A DNA stretch of 6,185 nt, taken from contig JAJZCS010000131.1 of NCBI GenBank assembly GCA_021829055.1, forward strand, positions 1 to 6,185. Direction: 5' to 3'. The notes below the pieces were generated by a model. That model was not told where the DNA came from, made no database searches, and saw only the letters and a list, made by a program, of their open reading frames with translations. Positions 1 to 6,185 of this stretch are shown in pieces. Each line of letters starts with the position of its first letter. The stretch's first letter is position 1. A program made the position numbers and the translations under genes. The DNA comes from Pseudomonadota bacterium (GTDB lineage: Bacteria; Pseudomonadota; Alphaproteobacteria; Acetobacterales; Acetobacteraceae).

Positions 1-301
1 CCGGAGAGCTTGCCACTCCAGGGCGGGGTGATCGGCATGACCTTGCCGTCGGGCCGCTTCAGCCGCGGAAGGCGCACCTCGAGCTCGCACTCGTGCTGGA
101 AGAAATTCAAGTGCCGGTAGGTCTTGGTGACCGTGTCGTGCACCGGATGCATCCCTGCCTGCCCCGGCACGGCAAAGCGGCTGCCGACCTCGGAATCGAC
201 CCGGCTATTGAGCGTCCTCGGCTTAGGTCAAAGTTCATCCCGGCGATGAACCAGGGGCTACTGATGCCGAGGGCCGTCTCGAAGATCGTCTCTGTCACCA
301 T
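1..301 (-). pseudogene. ISL3-family transposase, N-terminal part, frameshifted and cut by window edge
   Basis: Transposases of this family cut and join the ends of their own element; only the N-terminal DNA-binding region is visible here. From the ATG at 301-299 one minus-strand frame gives MVTETIFETALG, then SSPWFIAGMNFDLSR, which matches the family's usual opening. That frame then loses similarity. From about position 215 the neighbouring frame takes over with GSRFAVPGQAG, HPVHDTVTK, YRHLNFFQHEC and later PPWSGKLS at the edge, all of which are characteristic of ISL3 transposases. The second frame has a stop at 228-230, so it cannot be an independent start. A single-base loss (or equivalent) near 205-225 explains the break. 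Full-length relatives are typically about 400 residues or more. A sequencing error could produce the same picture. An ATG-like start upstream (328) is possible but less family-like. Confidence 0.82.
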
Positions 302-440
302 CGCGATCGATCCGTCTGCTGGGAGCACAACTGTGATTCCAGCGAACGGCTCGCGGGCCTCCCCGGTGGTTCCACAGGCGCCCGCTGCGCTCGCCTGGCT
401 ACGACGCCGTAGACTACCGGGAAAGCCGTGCCGCCTCAGG

Positions 441-472
441 CCGCATTTCCCACTCGAAACTCGAAAGAGCCC
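441..472 (-). repeat. Putative terminal inverted repeat of the ISL3-type element
   Basis: On the minus strand the element would begin at about 472 with GGGCTCTTT and continue with CGAGTTTCGAGTGGGAAATG. Starting with GG and a CTCTTT core is usual for ISL3-family ends. The direct repeat TCGAGTTTCGAG lies inside it. The partner repeat is beyond the left edge, so the exact length and boundary are inferred. Confidence 0.5.
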
Positions 473-473
473 A

Positions 474-540
474 GATTCCAGAGCATCGTGGACGCTGATT
501 CCAGCAGAACGCGGAAAGAGTAATGACCCTGATCGTGGAC
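474..540. repeat. Clustered GATTCCAG / ATCGTGGAC motifs, likely remains of a mobile-element end
   Basis: The octamer GATTCCAG occurs at 474-481 and again at 497-504, 23 bases apart. The nonamer ATCGTGGAC occurs at 485-493 and at 532-540. Read on the minus strand this gives CTGGAATC-n-GCGTCCACGAT units in tandem. Multiple short end repeats of this style are known from IS21-type and related elements, where transposase binds them. No transposase gene goes with them here, so they are best read as debris next to the ISL3 copy. A further GATTCCAG lies inside the ISL3 leader at 335-342. Confidence 0.45.
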
Positions 541-1180
541 ATCATCCGTAGGGCGCTGGAGAGATGGTCACGATGCCGTGGCGGCACGGTGAACGGGACG
601 AAGACTCAAGCAGAAAACTCCTGAGCCAAAGCGACGTATCTCAACGGCCAGCGCGCGCCATGAGGGTATTGCGAGGGGCTGACAGGGACAATCGAAATTC
701 GTCATCGGGCACAAGTCATCGCAGACACCTCAGCACAGCGGGCGTCGTCCCGCGCCTACTCCCTGAGAGCCGTCCACCATGCCCTGGAATCGGCGTTCAC
801 GATTGATGGAATACGAACTCCGCTTGCTTCTGCTCGTTCATCGTTCGCTCTCGGCATGCGGCCACTCGTCGCGGCCCAGAGCATCGGCCGCTCTGTTCAA
901 AGGCGGACGAACGGGGATGCCGGAGTTCTTGCTTTGATGTACTCAGCATGTGATGCATGGCTGCCGGGCGGCACGTGCCGGTATGTTCGGGCGGCGAATC
1001 GGACCGCCGCCAAATTCAATGAAACACCCATGCGTCCAGAAAATGAGGTGCAAGAGAGTGCACGGACAACTGCGCGGTGGGACTGACCCTCGATAGCGCA
1101 CATTGTCCAGGACGTATTTTTGTCGCTGCGATTTCCGCCTTCTTCAGAGCTGTCTGATTTCCGCAACGAAGGAGTCTTCG
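541..1180. other. Gene-free, GC-rich stretch
   Basis: I see no supportable gene on either strand. The open frames are under 100 codons, lack ribosome binding sites, and translate to arginine/serine-rich sequence without recognisable domains, as expected of chance frames in GC-rich DNA. Besides the motif at 784-812, it holds a perfect 12-bp palindrome CGGCACGTGCCG at 969-980 and a hairpin at 990-1011 with a 7-bp stem (GGCGGCG/CGCCGCC) and an 8-base loop. The hairpin has no T-run, so it is not a standard terminator. The area may be decayed mobile DNA. Confidence 0.5.
784..812. repeat. Inverted copy of the CTGGAATC...CACGAT motif
   Basis: The plus strand at 784-803 reads CTGGAATCGGCGTTCACGAT. 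The minus strand of 485-504 reads CTGGAATCAGCGTCCACGAT, so 18 of 20 bases agree in opposite orientation. Both copies are followed, after three or four bases, by a second TGGAAT (807-812 here), which extends the similarity. The two copies bracket about 280 bases without a recognisable gene. They may be ends of different elements or of one small non-autonomous element. Confidence 0.5.
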
Positions 1181-1387
1181 CCAGGAAGATGGATAGATAA
1201 ATACACGCTAAAACAGATAGTTACGATCGATTCTGGCGACTACGATGCATCCATTCTTTTGTATCTTTACAGATAATACGTTCTGTGATATCAACAACGC
1301 CAGGAAAAATGGATGGAGATGCGCGCGCATTTCACCGCAGGAACTGCGCTCACACTCCAGAAAAAATAGAAACCAAATGGGGAAGTC
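1181..1387 (+). promoter_or_regulatory. Leader and probable promoter region of the TonB-dependent receptor gene
   Basis: This stretch is clearly more AT-rich than the DNA to its left. GATAAT at 1272-1277 is the best -10-like hexamer, but no good -35 sits at the right distance, so the promoter may depend on an activator or an alternative sigma factor, or may lie elsewhere. Inverted arms CATCCATT (1248-1255) and AATGGATG (1308-1315) flank it, and a small hairpin CGCAG-GAA-CTGCG occurs at 1336-1348. No convincing Fur-box array is visible, so iron control is not shown. Confidence 0.3.
1379..1385 (+). promoter_or_regulatory. Ribosome binding site of the TonB-dependent receptor gene
   Basis: GGGGAAG stands two bases before the ATG at 1388, so its GGGGA core is about four bases from the start. 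That is close but usable, and it supports this start. An ATG at 1377-1379 just ahead is out of frame. Confidence 0.6.
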
Positions 1388-4300
1388 ATGGCGAACCGTC
1401 ACTTAAATTTGTCCCGAGATCGATATGACGTTGCGACTGCAGTTACGGCCATTCTCCTGTGCGTTACTGCCGGAGTCAGCGAGGCATATGCAAGCCCGAG
1501 GCATGCTACACAGCCCCAATCGTCGCAGATAGCGCCCACTCGAACTGTCAAGCGCAAGAAGGGCCATAAAGGCGCCGCGACCGGTCCCATTGCTCCTCAG
1601 GCGCAGGTTCCACCTACACAACTAAGTGAAGTCGTTGTTACAGGCTCGCGCATCGAAACACGTCACGCGCATCTGACGGCGTTTCCGGTAGATACCGTCG
1701 TCAACTCTGCCTACATGGACGAGCACGGGTACACTAACGTCGCCAACGCATTGAACTCATTGCCTGAAATGCAAGGCAGCACGACACCCGCTGGCGCGCA
1801 AAACAGTTTTGGCGTCGGCGTTAATTATGTAAATCTTTACGGCCTGGGGTCGAATCGGACCCTAGGGCTGGTCAACGGGCTGCGCTATGTCTCGGATAAC
1901 CCGGCGAACATTTTTGCGAATTCGGGCGGCACGCAGGTCGACTTGAACAATTTCCCGTCATTCTTCCTTAAGCGAGTACAGATTGTTCCGGCAAGCGGGG
2001 CTGCGGTTTATGGCGCAGATGCCGTCGCAGGCGTCGTGAACATCCAAATGATCCAACATTACGTTGGCGAAGAATTTCAGGGGAGCGTGACGAACTCGGC
2101 CGCATGGGACGCTGGTGAATATGACGTAGAAGCGGCATTCGGTAGAGATTTCCTAAATCACCGCCTCAATCTTGCGTTCGACGCGGAATATGACCAGACC
2201 ACTGCCGTCAGTTACGCGCAGCGCCCTTGGGGGGCGATTCAGCAGCAATTTGCGCCCAATCCATCCGCAACCGGACCGGCGCAGATCGTTGCCGACAATG
2301 CGCGCTTTTACGGAGTCACCAACGGCGGGTTGCCAGTTAACCCAAACACATTTGGTTTGATCTATTTGCCGGGAACCAATACCCCGGCGATGTTCGCCAA
2401 TAACGGAAACTTGGTTCCATTTAATCCGGGTACGGTCTACGGACCGTCAGCCTACAACGGGTTGAACGGAAATCCGCTGTATGATTCTCAGTCCAGTGGT
2501 GGCGACTCTCTCAATTTAGCGCCGCTCTCATCTCTTCAGGCGCCACTGAAGCGAGCGCTGTTCTATGGGATCGCGAGTTATAATTTCAGCCGATCTTTGC
2601 ATTTCAGAACCTCCGTGTCTTTGAATTATGTCGGCGCCCGTCAGGCTTACAATCAGCCAAATTATTCCTACACGGGATTCGGAACGTCAAACGCAGTTGA
2701 TCAACCGGCGCCTGGTACGGCTTGGTTGATCAATGCGACAAATCCATTCTTGAACAGCCAGGCGCAATCCGTGCTCGCGGCGGATGGCATCACGCAATTT
2801 TACCTAAATCGCAGCAATGTGGATGCCACTCCGTCGCCGATCAACGCCTTCGTTCGCACTTTCAACATTAATTCAGAGCTGAACGGAGATTTTCACCTGC
2901 TCAATCGGCGCTTTGACTGGAACGTGTCGTATTCGCACGGGGAAGCGTACTCCAGCTATTCGAATTATAATTTTGTGTATGGCAACTCTCAGTACAACGT
3001 ACCGAACGTTCTAGGGTATGCGCTCAATTCAGTAATGGGCCAGAATGGACAGCCAGAATGTAGTGTTACGCAGCAGAATCCAAATTCGACAAATCCATAT
3101 ATTGCGAACTGCGTTCCGTTCGACCCATTTGGAGTTGGCAATAACAGCGCCGCCGCTATCCGGTACGTCACGGCTAACTTTGGCAACGCCGCTGTCAACT
3201 GGCAGGACGATGCCCAAGCGAATATTCAGGCACCTATTTTGTCTCTGCCTGCAGGCAAAGTTCGGCTTTCGGCTGGTGCTGAGTCGCGATACGAGTATGC
3301 CAGCTTCAATCCATCCCTTGCTTCACTTGAGGGCATTGGTTATTCGGTGCCGATCACTTCAACGCACGGGCATTTCGCTACGCACGAGATCTACACCGAG
3401 ATGCGTATCCCGTTGCTCGGTCGACGATATCATTGGAAATTCGCTCATACGCTGAGCTTCGATGCGGCCTTTCGGCGAGTAGACAGCAGTCTGGCTGGAT
3501 ACAACAGTGCATGGAATTTTGGCGTAGTTTTTGCGCCAACTCGTGACATTGCATTCCGATTTGGCCGGGCTCGCACTTACCGTGAGCCCTCGTTGCAAGA
3601 GGCGTTCTCACCGACAACCAGCGCATTTGATACCGGCACGGATCCTTGCACTGTGGCCAACATTAACTCGGGTCCGAATCCAGCGGCCAGACAAGCCAAT
3701 TGCGCGAAGGCATTTGCGGCTATTGGCGCAAATCTGGCGACCTTTACGAGTTCAAATGTGGAGAATTTCACTATTCCGGTCACTGCGGGTGGAAATCCAA
3801 ATTTGAATAACGAGACGGCTCATTCGATGAACGTCGGGGTGGTTTTGACGCCGCGATGGGTCCCGGGCCTCACAGTGAGCGCGGATTACATTCAGATTCT
3901 GGTCAGTCAAGCGATTGAATACGCGAGCGTTGGCGTACTGATGGAACAGTGCTACGACGCACCGACCTACGGGACTGCAACGTGTAATGATTTCACACGG
4001 CAGGCGGGTACGGGACAGGTGGTCAGCGCAAACGAAACATTCATAAACGCTGGATTCAACCACTTGCGGCTCATTCAATATAAGTTGAATTACTACCATT
4101 CGCTGAGGAGTCTGCCGCTATTGGATCGCTTTGCGGACCCGGGCCGGATTTCACTGACGGTCAATGCGGCTGATATGCGTGAAAACAACAGTTCCGTATC
4201 CGGAAAGGGATTTGATGTCATTGAAAGCGCGGACACGATTGGTCTTCCGCGGTGGTCATTTCAAGGAACTCTTGGATATCACCGCGGACCGTTCCGGGCG

Positions 4301-4546
4301 TATTGGCAGACCAACTACACTTCTCGTGAGTACTTCAATTTGACCTACACCGCGTCCAATCAGCTCCCGCTCACGATCCCGTCAAGTACAATTCACAATA
4401 TTGATTTGCTGTACAACTTCAGTAGGCATTATCAGGTCGGGGTGCACGTGTACAACGTTTTCAATAAGGCGCCGCCGCAACCGTGGACCTACGGCCCGGC
4501 GAGCTTGGGGCGCATGTTCGAATTGAGTGCGCGTGCGAGATTCTAG
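1388..4546 (+). CDS. TonB-dependent outer-membrane receptor
   Basis: The 1052-residue product is an outer-membrane gated channel that imports a scarce or large ligand using energy passed on by TonB-ExbB-ExbD. Residues 1-35 form a signal peptide with a hydrophobic core at about 15-30 and probable cleavage after EAYA. Residues 36-78 are a basic, Pro/Gln-rich linker with KRKK at 55-58. The TonB box LSEVVVTGSR lies at 79-88. The plug domain (about 90-220) contains SNRTLGLVNGLRYV and ends with GAAVYGADAVAGVVNI at 204-219. The remainder is the 22-strand-type barrel, closing with NVFNKAPP (1023-1030) and a C-terminal phenylalanine. There is no STN or carboxypeptidase-regulatory domain ahead of the plug. 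Three close cysteine pairs (558/575, 754/772, 855/866) probably form disulfides in surface loops. The length is at the large end for the family. The gene stands alone, so its ligand is unknown. Its base composition is less GC-rich than its surroundings (47% in a 60-base sample at 1801-1860). Confidence 0.96.
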   Translation: MANRHLNLSRDRYDVATAVTAILLCVTAGVSEAYASPRHATQPQSSQIAPTRTVKRKKGHKGAATGPIAPQAQVPPTQLSEVVVTGSRIETRHAHLTAFPVDTVVNSAYMDEHGYTNVANALNSLPEMQGSTTPAGAQNSFGVGVNYVNLYGLGSNRTLGLVNGLRYVSDNPANIFANSGGTQVDLNNFPSFFLKRVQIVPASGAAVYGADAVAGVVNIQMIQHYVGEEFQGSVTNSAAWDAGEYDVEAAFGRDFLNHRLNLAFDAEYDQTTAVSYAQRPWGAIQQQFAPNPSATGPAQIVADNARFYGVTNGGLPVNPNTFGLIYLPGTNTPAMFANNGNLVPFNPGTVYGPSAYNGLNGNPLYDSQSSGGDSLNLAPLSSLQAPLKRALFYGIASYNFSRSLHFRTSVSLNYVGARQAYNQPNYSYTGFGTSNAVDQPAPGTAWLINATNPFLNSQAQSVLAADGITQFYLNRSNVDATPSPINAFVRTFNINSELNGDFHLLNRRFDWNVSYSHGEAYSSYSNYNFVYGNSQYNVPNVLGYALNSVMGQNGQPECSVTQQNPNSTNPYIANCVPFDPFGVGNNSAAAIRYVTANFGNAAVNWQDDAQANIQAPILSLPAGKVRLSAGAESRYEYASFNPSLASLEGIGYSVPITSTHGHFATHEIYTEMRIPLLGRRYHWKFAHTLSFDAAFRRVDSSLAGYNSAWNFGVVFAPTRDIAFRFGRARTYREPSLQEAFSPTTSAFDTGTDPCTVANINSGPNPAARQANCAKAFAAIGANLATFTSSNVENFTIPVTAGGNPNLNNETAHSMNVGVVLTPRWVPGLTVSADYIQILVSQAIEYASVGVLMEQCYDAPTYGTATCNDFTRQAGTGQVVSANETFINAGFNHLRLIQYKLNYYHSLRSLPLLDRFADPGRISLTVNAADMRENNSSVSGKGFDVIESADTIGLPRWSFQGTLGYHRGPFRAYWQTNYTSREYFNLTYTASNQLPLTIPSSTIHNIDLLYNFSRHYQVGVHVYNVFNKAPPQPWTYGPASLGRMFELSARARF

Positions 4547-4559
4547 GCTGTGACGTAGT

Positions 4560-4592
4560 CAGACGTGGCGCATGGAGAATGCGCCACGTCTG
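4560..4592 (+). terminator. Perfect 14-bp hairpin after the receptor gene
   Basis: CAGACGTGGCGCAT at 4560-4573 pairs perfectly with ATGCGCCACGTCTG at 4579-4592 around the loop GGAGA. It starts 13 bases after the receptor's TAG stop. No T-run follows on the plus strand, and the bases before it offer only a weak T-run for the opposite direction. It may therefore be a GC-rich terminator lacking the U-tract, a 3' end stabiliser, or a Rho-assisted end. Its position and perfect pairing make a transcript-end role likely. Confidence 0.7.
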
Positions 4593-5177
4593 CGGCGCTG
4601 CGATATCGTGCTTAACAAAGCAGTTCGTACGTAGGTGCAGTTCGTGATCAGATGAGGATGTCCTTGCGGGGTGATGCGAGAACATGCCCGCAAGCCCGGT
4701 CGAGTAACATTGAAAACGAGTCCTATCTGGGTAGGACCATGGGTGCATGGGTGTGGGCCGGAGACAGCCCGGAGGAGGCAATCGGTTCGCCGGGATTTTC
4801 GAGCCGCTGCACCTACAGGTGCTTGACGATGTATTGGGCCGCGGGTCGGTATGCGTAAATGGTGACGCGGAACTCCTGGGGCGGCCGAAGAAGCTCAAAG
4901 CGCAATGCACATGAGCTCCCGGTTCAGGTGAGCGTCCCTCCGGAGCCAGGAGGGTGAAATCCAGGAAATGGGTTACGAGCCAGCGTTAGGGCAACTTTGC
5001 GCTTCTCGCGTTGTGATTGTACCTGCTCCTCGGCGAGTCGGGCGCGGCGATACCGCTGGGCTGCGCGCAGGAGCGAGTCGGCATTGTCATCTGAACCAGC
5101 CGTGCCGTGCCGTTCAGTGGTCGTGAATTCGGGGCGGCATCGTATTGTGAGGCTCGCGTTGGCGGGAAGCCCCCGGG
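4593..5177. other. Gap between convergent genes; no supportable gene
   Basis: This stretch separates the plus-strand receptor gene from the minus-strand barrel gene. Open frames here are short, mostly begin with weak starts and lack ribosome binding sites. Small structures are present. The 9-bp direct repeat GCAGTTCGT occurs at 4620-4628 and 4637-4645. Hairpins lie at 4809-4822 (GCACCT/AGGTGC) and 4936-4954 (CCCTCC/GGAGGG, 7-base loop). A minus-strand run at about 4813-4923 translates to RPPQEFRVTIYAYRPAAQYI before a stop; it looks somewhat protein-like but I cannot assign it. The minus strand just after the barrel gene (5178 downwards) holds only weak GC-rich pairing, so no clear terminator for that gene is seen. 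Confidence 0.5.
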
Positions 5178-5849
5178 TCAGAGGAACGTCCAAATGACGC
5201 CGACCGACACGAGGTCAGGGTGCCCTCCGTAGGCCGTGAACCGTTCGTACTCGGCGCGCAGGCCCCAATTCCCAAACTGCCATTGTGCGCCGGCGCCGAG
5301 CGCCAGTCCCGTGGTCGTCCTGCTGGTCGCTAGGGATTGATTCTGGCAGCCGAGTACTCCGCAAAAAATGCCCCGCGGGAGGTAGCTTGCGTTCAAGTTA
5401 GAGTTGATTCGGTCGACGCCGGCCTTCAAATAGATGTCGACAATCGGTACCGGCAGGTAAAGCATCGCGAACGCCGCCTCGCCCTTCTGCCCTACATTCG
5501 CGCTGGAGACGACGCCCGCTGTTCCGCCCACCGTGGCCAAGTTCGAGACGCCGCCGCTGCCGAGATCGAAGTAATCGACCTCGGCGCCGAGCATCTCCAG
5601 GCCGCGGACCCCGAGACTGAACTGGTAGCCCGAATCGGATCGATCGAAGCTGCTGAGCGGGCCGCTGCCGAAGGGGAGCGGACTGCTGTCCCGAGCGCGC
5701 AGGTTCGAGCGCGCGTAGGCCGCACCGACATACATGTTGAACAAATTGGTCGCCGCATGGGCTTGCGGCAGGACCGTGAGTGTCGCGGCGAGCAGCACTG
5801 TCGTGGCGGCGTGGCGCGAGATGCGGCGGGAAATAGGTGAACTGGACAT
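5178..5849 (-). CDS. Small outer-membrane beta-barrel protein
   Basis: The 223-residue product is an outer-membrane protein of the small OmpA/OmpX-like beta-barrel type; its exact role is unknown. The ATG at 5849 is chosen because AAGGAG lies nine bases upstream and because translation from it opens directly with a signal peptide. Residues 1-32 are that peptide: basic SRRISRH, then hydrophobic TTVLLAATLTVL, with cleavage after AHA. The mature part alternates hydrophobic and polar residues in about eight predicted strands (around 36-47, 74-82, 87-95, 123-132, 136-147, 180-191, 195-204 and 212-222). It ends in GVIWTFL, an aromatic C-terminal strand of the kind recognised by the Bam machinery, though with a final Leu rather than Phe. 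C163 and C168 could form a disulfide in a surface loop. There is no peptidoglycan-binding OmpA C-terminal domain. It is GC-rich (67% in a 60-base sample at 5581-5640), unlike the receptor gene, and has no operon partner here. Confidence 0.88.
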   Translation of the reverse strand: MSSSPISRRISRHAATTVLLAATLTVLPQAHAATNLFNMYVGAAYARSNLRARDSSPLPFGSGPLSSFDRSDSGYQFSLGVRGLEMLGAEVDYFDLGSGGVSNLATVGGTAGVVSSANVGQKGEAAFAMLYLPVPIVDIYLKAGVDRINSNLNASYLPRGIFCGVLGCQNQSLATSRTTTGLALGAGAQWQFGNWGLRAEYERFTAYGGHPDLVSVGVIWTFL

Positions 5850-5858
5850 GGCGTGATT

Positions 5859-5864
5859 CTCCTT
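5859..5864 (-). promoter_or_regulatory. Ribosome binding site deciding the barrel gene's start
   Basis: The minus strand reads AAGGAG nine bases before the ATG at 5849. An in-frame ATG at 5897 would add 16 charged residues (MVRRASDRVE...) ahead of the signal peptide and has no such site, so the shorter protein is preferred. Confidence 0.8.
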
Positions 5865-5888
5865 CGACTCCACTCTGTCGGACGCGCG

Positions 5889-5904
5889 CCGCACCATGGT
5901 GCGG
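5889..5904. promoter_or_regulatory. Perfect 16-bp palindrome in the barrel gene's leader
   Basis: CCGCACCATGGTGCGG is a perfect palindrome centred 47 bases upstream of the barrel gene's ATG. A second inverted repeat, GGCTCA (5904-5909) with TGAGCC (5914-5919), follows at once. The palindrome could bind a dimeric repressor, or in RNA form two stacked hairpins in the 5' leader. Which of these applies cannot be told from sequence alone. Confidence 0.45.
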
Positions 5905-6185
5905 GCTCAAGGCTGAGCCTGAGTGCAGCGCGCGGAATTCGTCTGGCCCGAGGACCGTCGCAACTGAAAGTCCGTCCGCGGGTCGGGATGCGCTGCGCCG
6001 ATCCCACGTTGTCGCGAGATCGAGACATTGCGGTCGCCGATTCTGGCTCAGCACATCCTAACGGATTGTACACGAGCGTACGTGTTCTGCTCTCGGGAGC
6101 CGCGAGGCGCCGTTGGATGACGGGCGCATGAGGAGGCCGCTCGGTACGCCGATCCGGAATCGCGTACATGTTGTGTCGCGAGCGA
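5905..6185 (-). promoter_or_regulatory. Upstream region of the barrel gene; possible promoter
   Basis: No gene is supported here. Open frames on both strands are GC-driven and lack ribosome binding sites. On the minus strand TACAAT at 6070-6065 matches five of six -10 bases, but no good -35 lies 16-18 bases upstream. Interrupted arms ACACG (6070-6074) and CGTGT (6081-6085) sit at the same place and could be an operator. If this promoter is real, the leader is about 200 bases long and includes the palindrome. Confidence 0.25.

Larger units (their letters stand above)
1..472 (-). mobile_element. ISL3-family insertion sequence, partial (5' end only)
   Basis: This is the start-side part of an insertion sequence that runs off the left edge. 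Two things support it. First, minus-strand translations below position 301 match the N-terminal region of ISL3-family transposases. Second, the minus strand starting at 472 reads GGGCTCTTTCGAGTTTCGAG, and a GG-CTCTTT start is typical of ISL3-family terminal inverted repeats. That puts the outer boundary at about 471-472, roughly 170 bases ahead of the transposase start. The opposite end and the matching inverted repeat lie outside the window, so the target-site duplication (normally 8 bp in this family) cannot be checked. The transposase inside is frameshifted, so the copy is probably dead unless another copy acts on it in trans. Confidence 0.75.

Noticed and set aside
93..551. Plus-strand open frame of 152 codons
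   Set aside because: It lies antisense to the ISL3 transposase start and the IS end, has no ribosome binding site, and its translation has no recognisable domain.
990..1011. GC-rich hairpin as a terminator
   Set aside because: No T-run follows and no gene ends nearby; such stems are frequent by chance at this base composition.
897..1166. Minus-strand open frame of 89 codons
   Set aside because: It starts with TTG, lacks a ribosome binding site and resembles no known protein; it is likely a chance frame in GC-rich DNA.
1271..1291. Possible Fur box around GATAATACGTTCTGTGATATC
   Set aside because: Only the first GATAAT fits the 19-bp consensus; the inverted half is missing.
4461..4910. Minus-strand open frame of 149 codons
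   Set aside because: It overlaps the end of the receptor gene and the terminator hairpin in antisense, and is rich in Ser/Pro/Arg with no family signature.
4924..5193. Minus-strand open frame following the barrel gene, with a charged helix-like RYRRARLAEEQVQSQREKRK segment
   Set aside because: The start is a TTG inside the end of the barrel gene with no ribosome binding site. The charged segment is suggestive but there is no homology I can name.
5850..5897. Longer N-terminus for the barrel protein from the ATG at 5897
   Set aside because: It would put 16 charged residues before the signal peptide, and the AAGGAG site serves the ATG at 5849.
5398..6169. Long alternative-frame open frames on the minus strand, and plus-strand frames opposite the barrel gene
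   Set aside because: They are shadows of the barrel gene caused by high GC; only the chosen frame has a signal peptide, a ribosome binding site and barrel-like strands.

Overview
The window reads as a bacterial chromosome segment from a Gram-negative organism. It carries a TonB-dependent outer-membrane receptor and a second, small outer-membrane beta-barrel protein, both with Sec-type signal peptides, and it has a partial insertion sequence at its left edge. The receptor's sequence style (plug motif, TonB box and cysteine-bracketed loops) resembles large TonB-dependent receptors common in Gamma- and Alphaproteobacteria of the Xanthomonadales, Steroidobacter and Caulobacterales kind. That placement is an inference from family resemblance; nothing here fixes the taxon.

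Layout from left to right. Positions 1-472 are the 5' part of an ISL3-family insertion sequence on the minus strand. Its transposase is cut by the window edge and is split by a frameshift, so it is probably inactive. Positions 473-540 and 784-812 hold copies of a CTGGAATC/GTCCACGAT-type motif in opposite orientations, which look like remains of other mobile-element ends. I find no believable gene from 473 to 1387. The AT-richer stretch from about 1180 to 1387 is the likely leader and promoter of the receptor gene.

Positions 1388-4546 (+) encode the 1052-residue TonB-dependent receptor, followed 13 bases later by a perfect 14-bp hairpin that probably ends or protects its transcript. Positions 4593-5177 hold no gene that I can support. 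Positions 5178-5849 (-) encode a 223-residue outer-membrane beta-barrel protein, whose leader carries a perfect 16-bp palindrome and an adjoining hairpin. The rest, to 6185, is upstream DNA of that gene.

The two membrane genes converge on the 4547-5177 gap and are separate transcription units. No TonB, ExbB/D, FecI/FecR, periplasmic binding protein or catabolic enzyme lies in the window, so the receptor's substrate cannot be inferred from neighbours. The receptor gene is visibly less GC-rich than the flanking DNA and the beta-barrel gene. Together with the IS debris on its left, this hints at acquisition by transfer. I did not find a convincing new multi-gene system. The best leads are the broken ISL3 element, the inverted mobile-end motifs, the orphan receptor and the palindromic leader of the small barrel gene.
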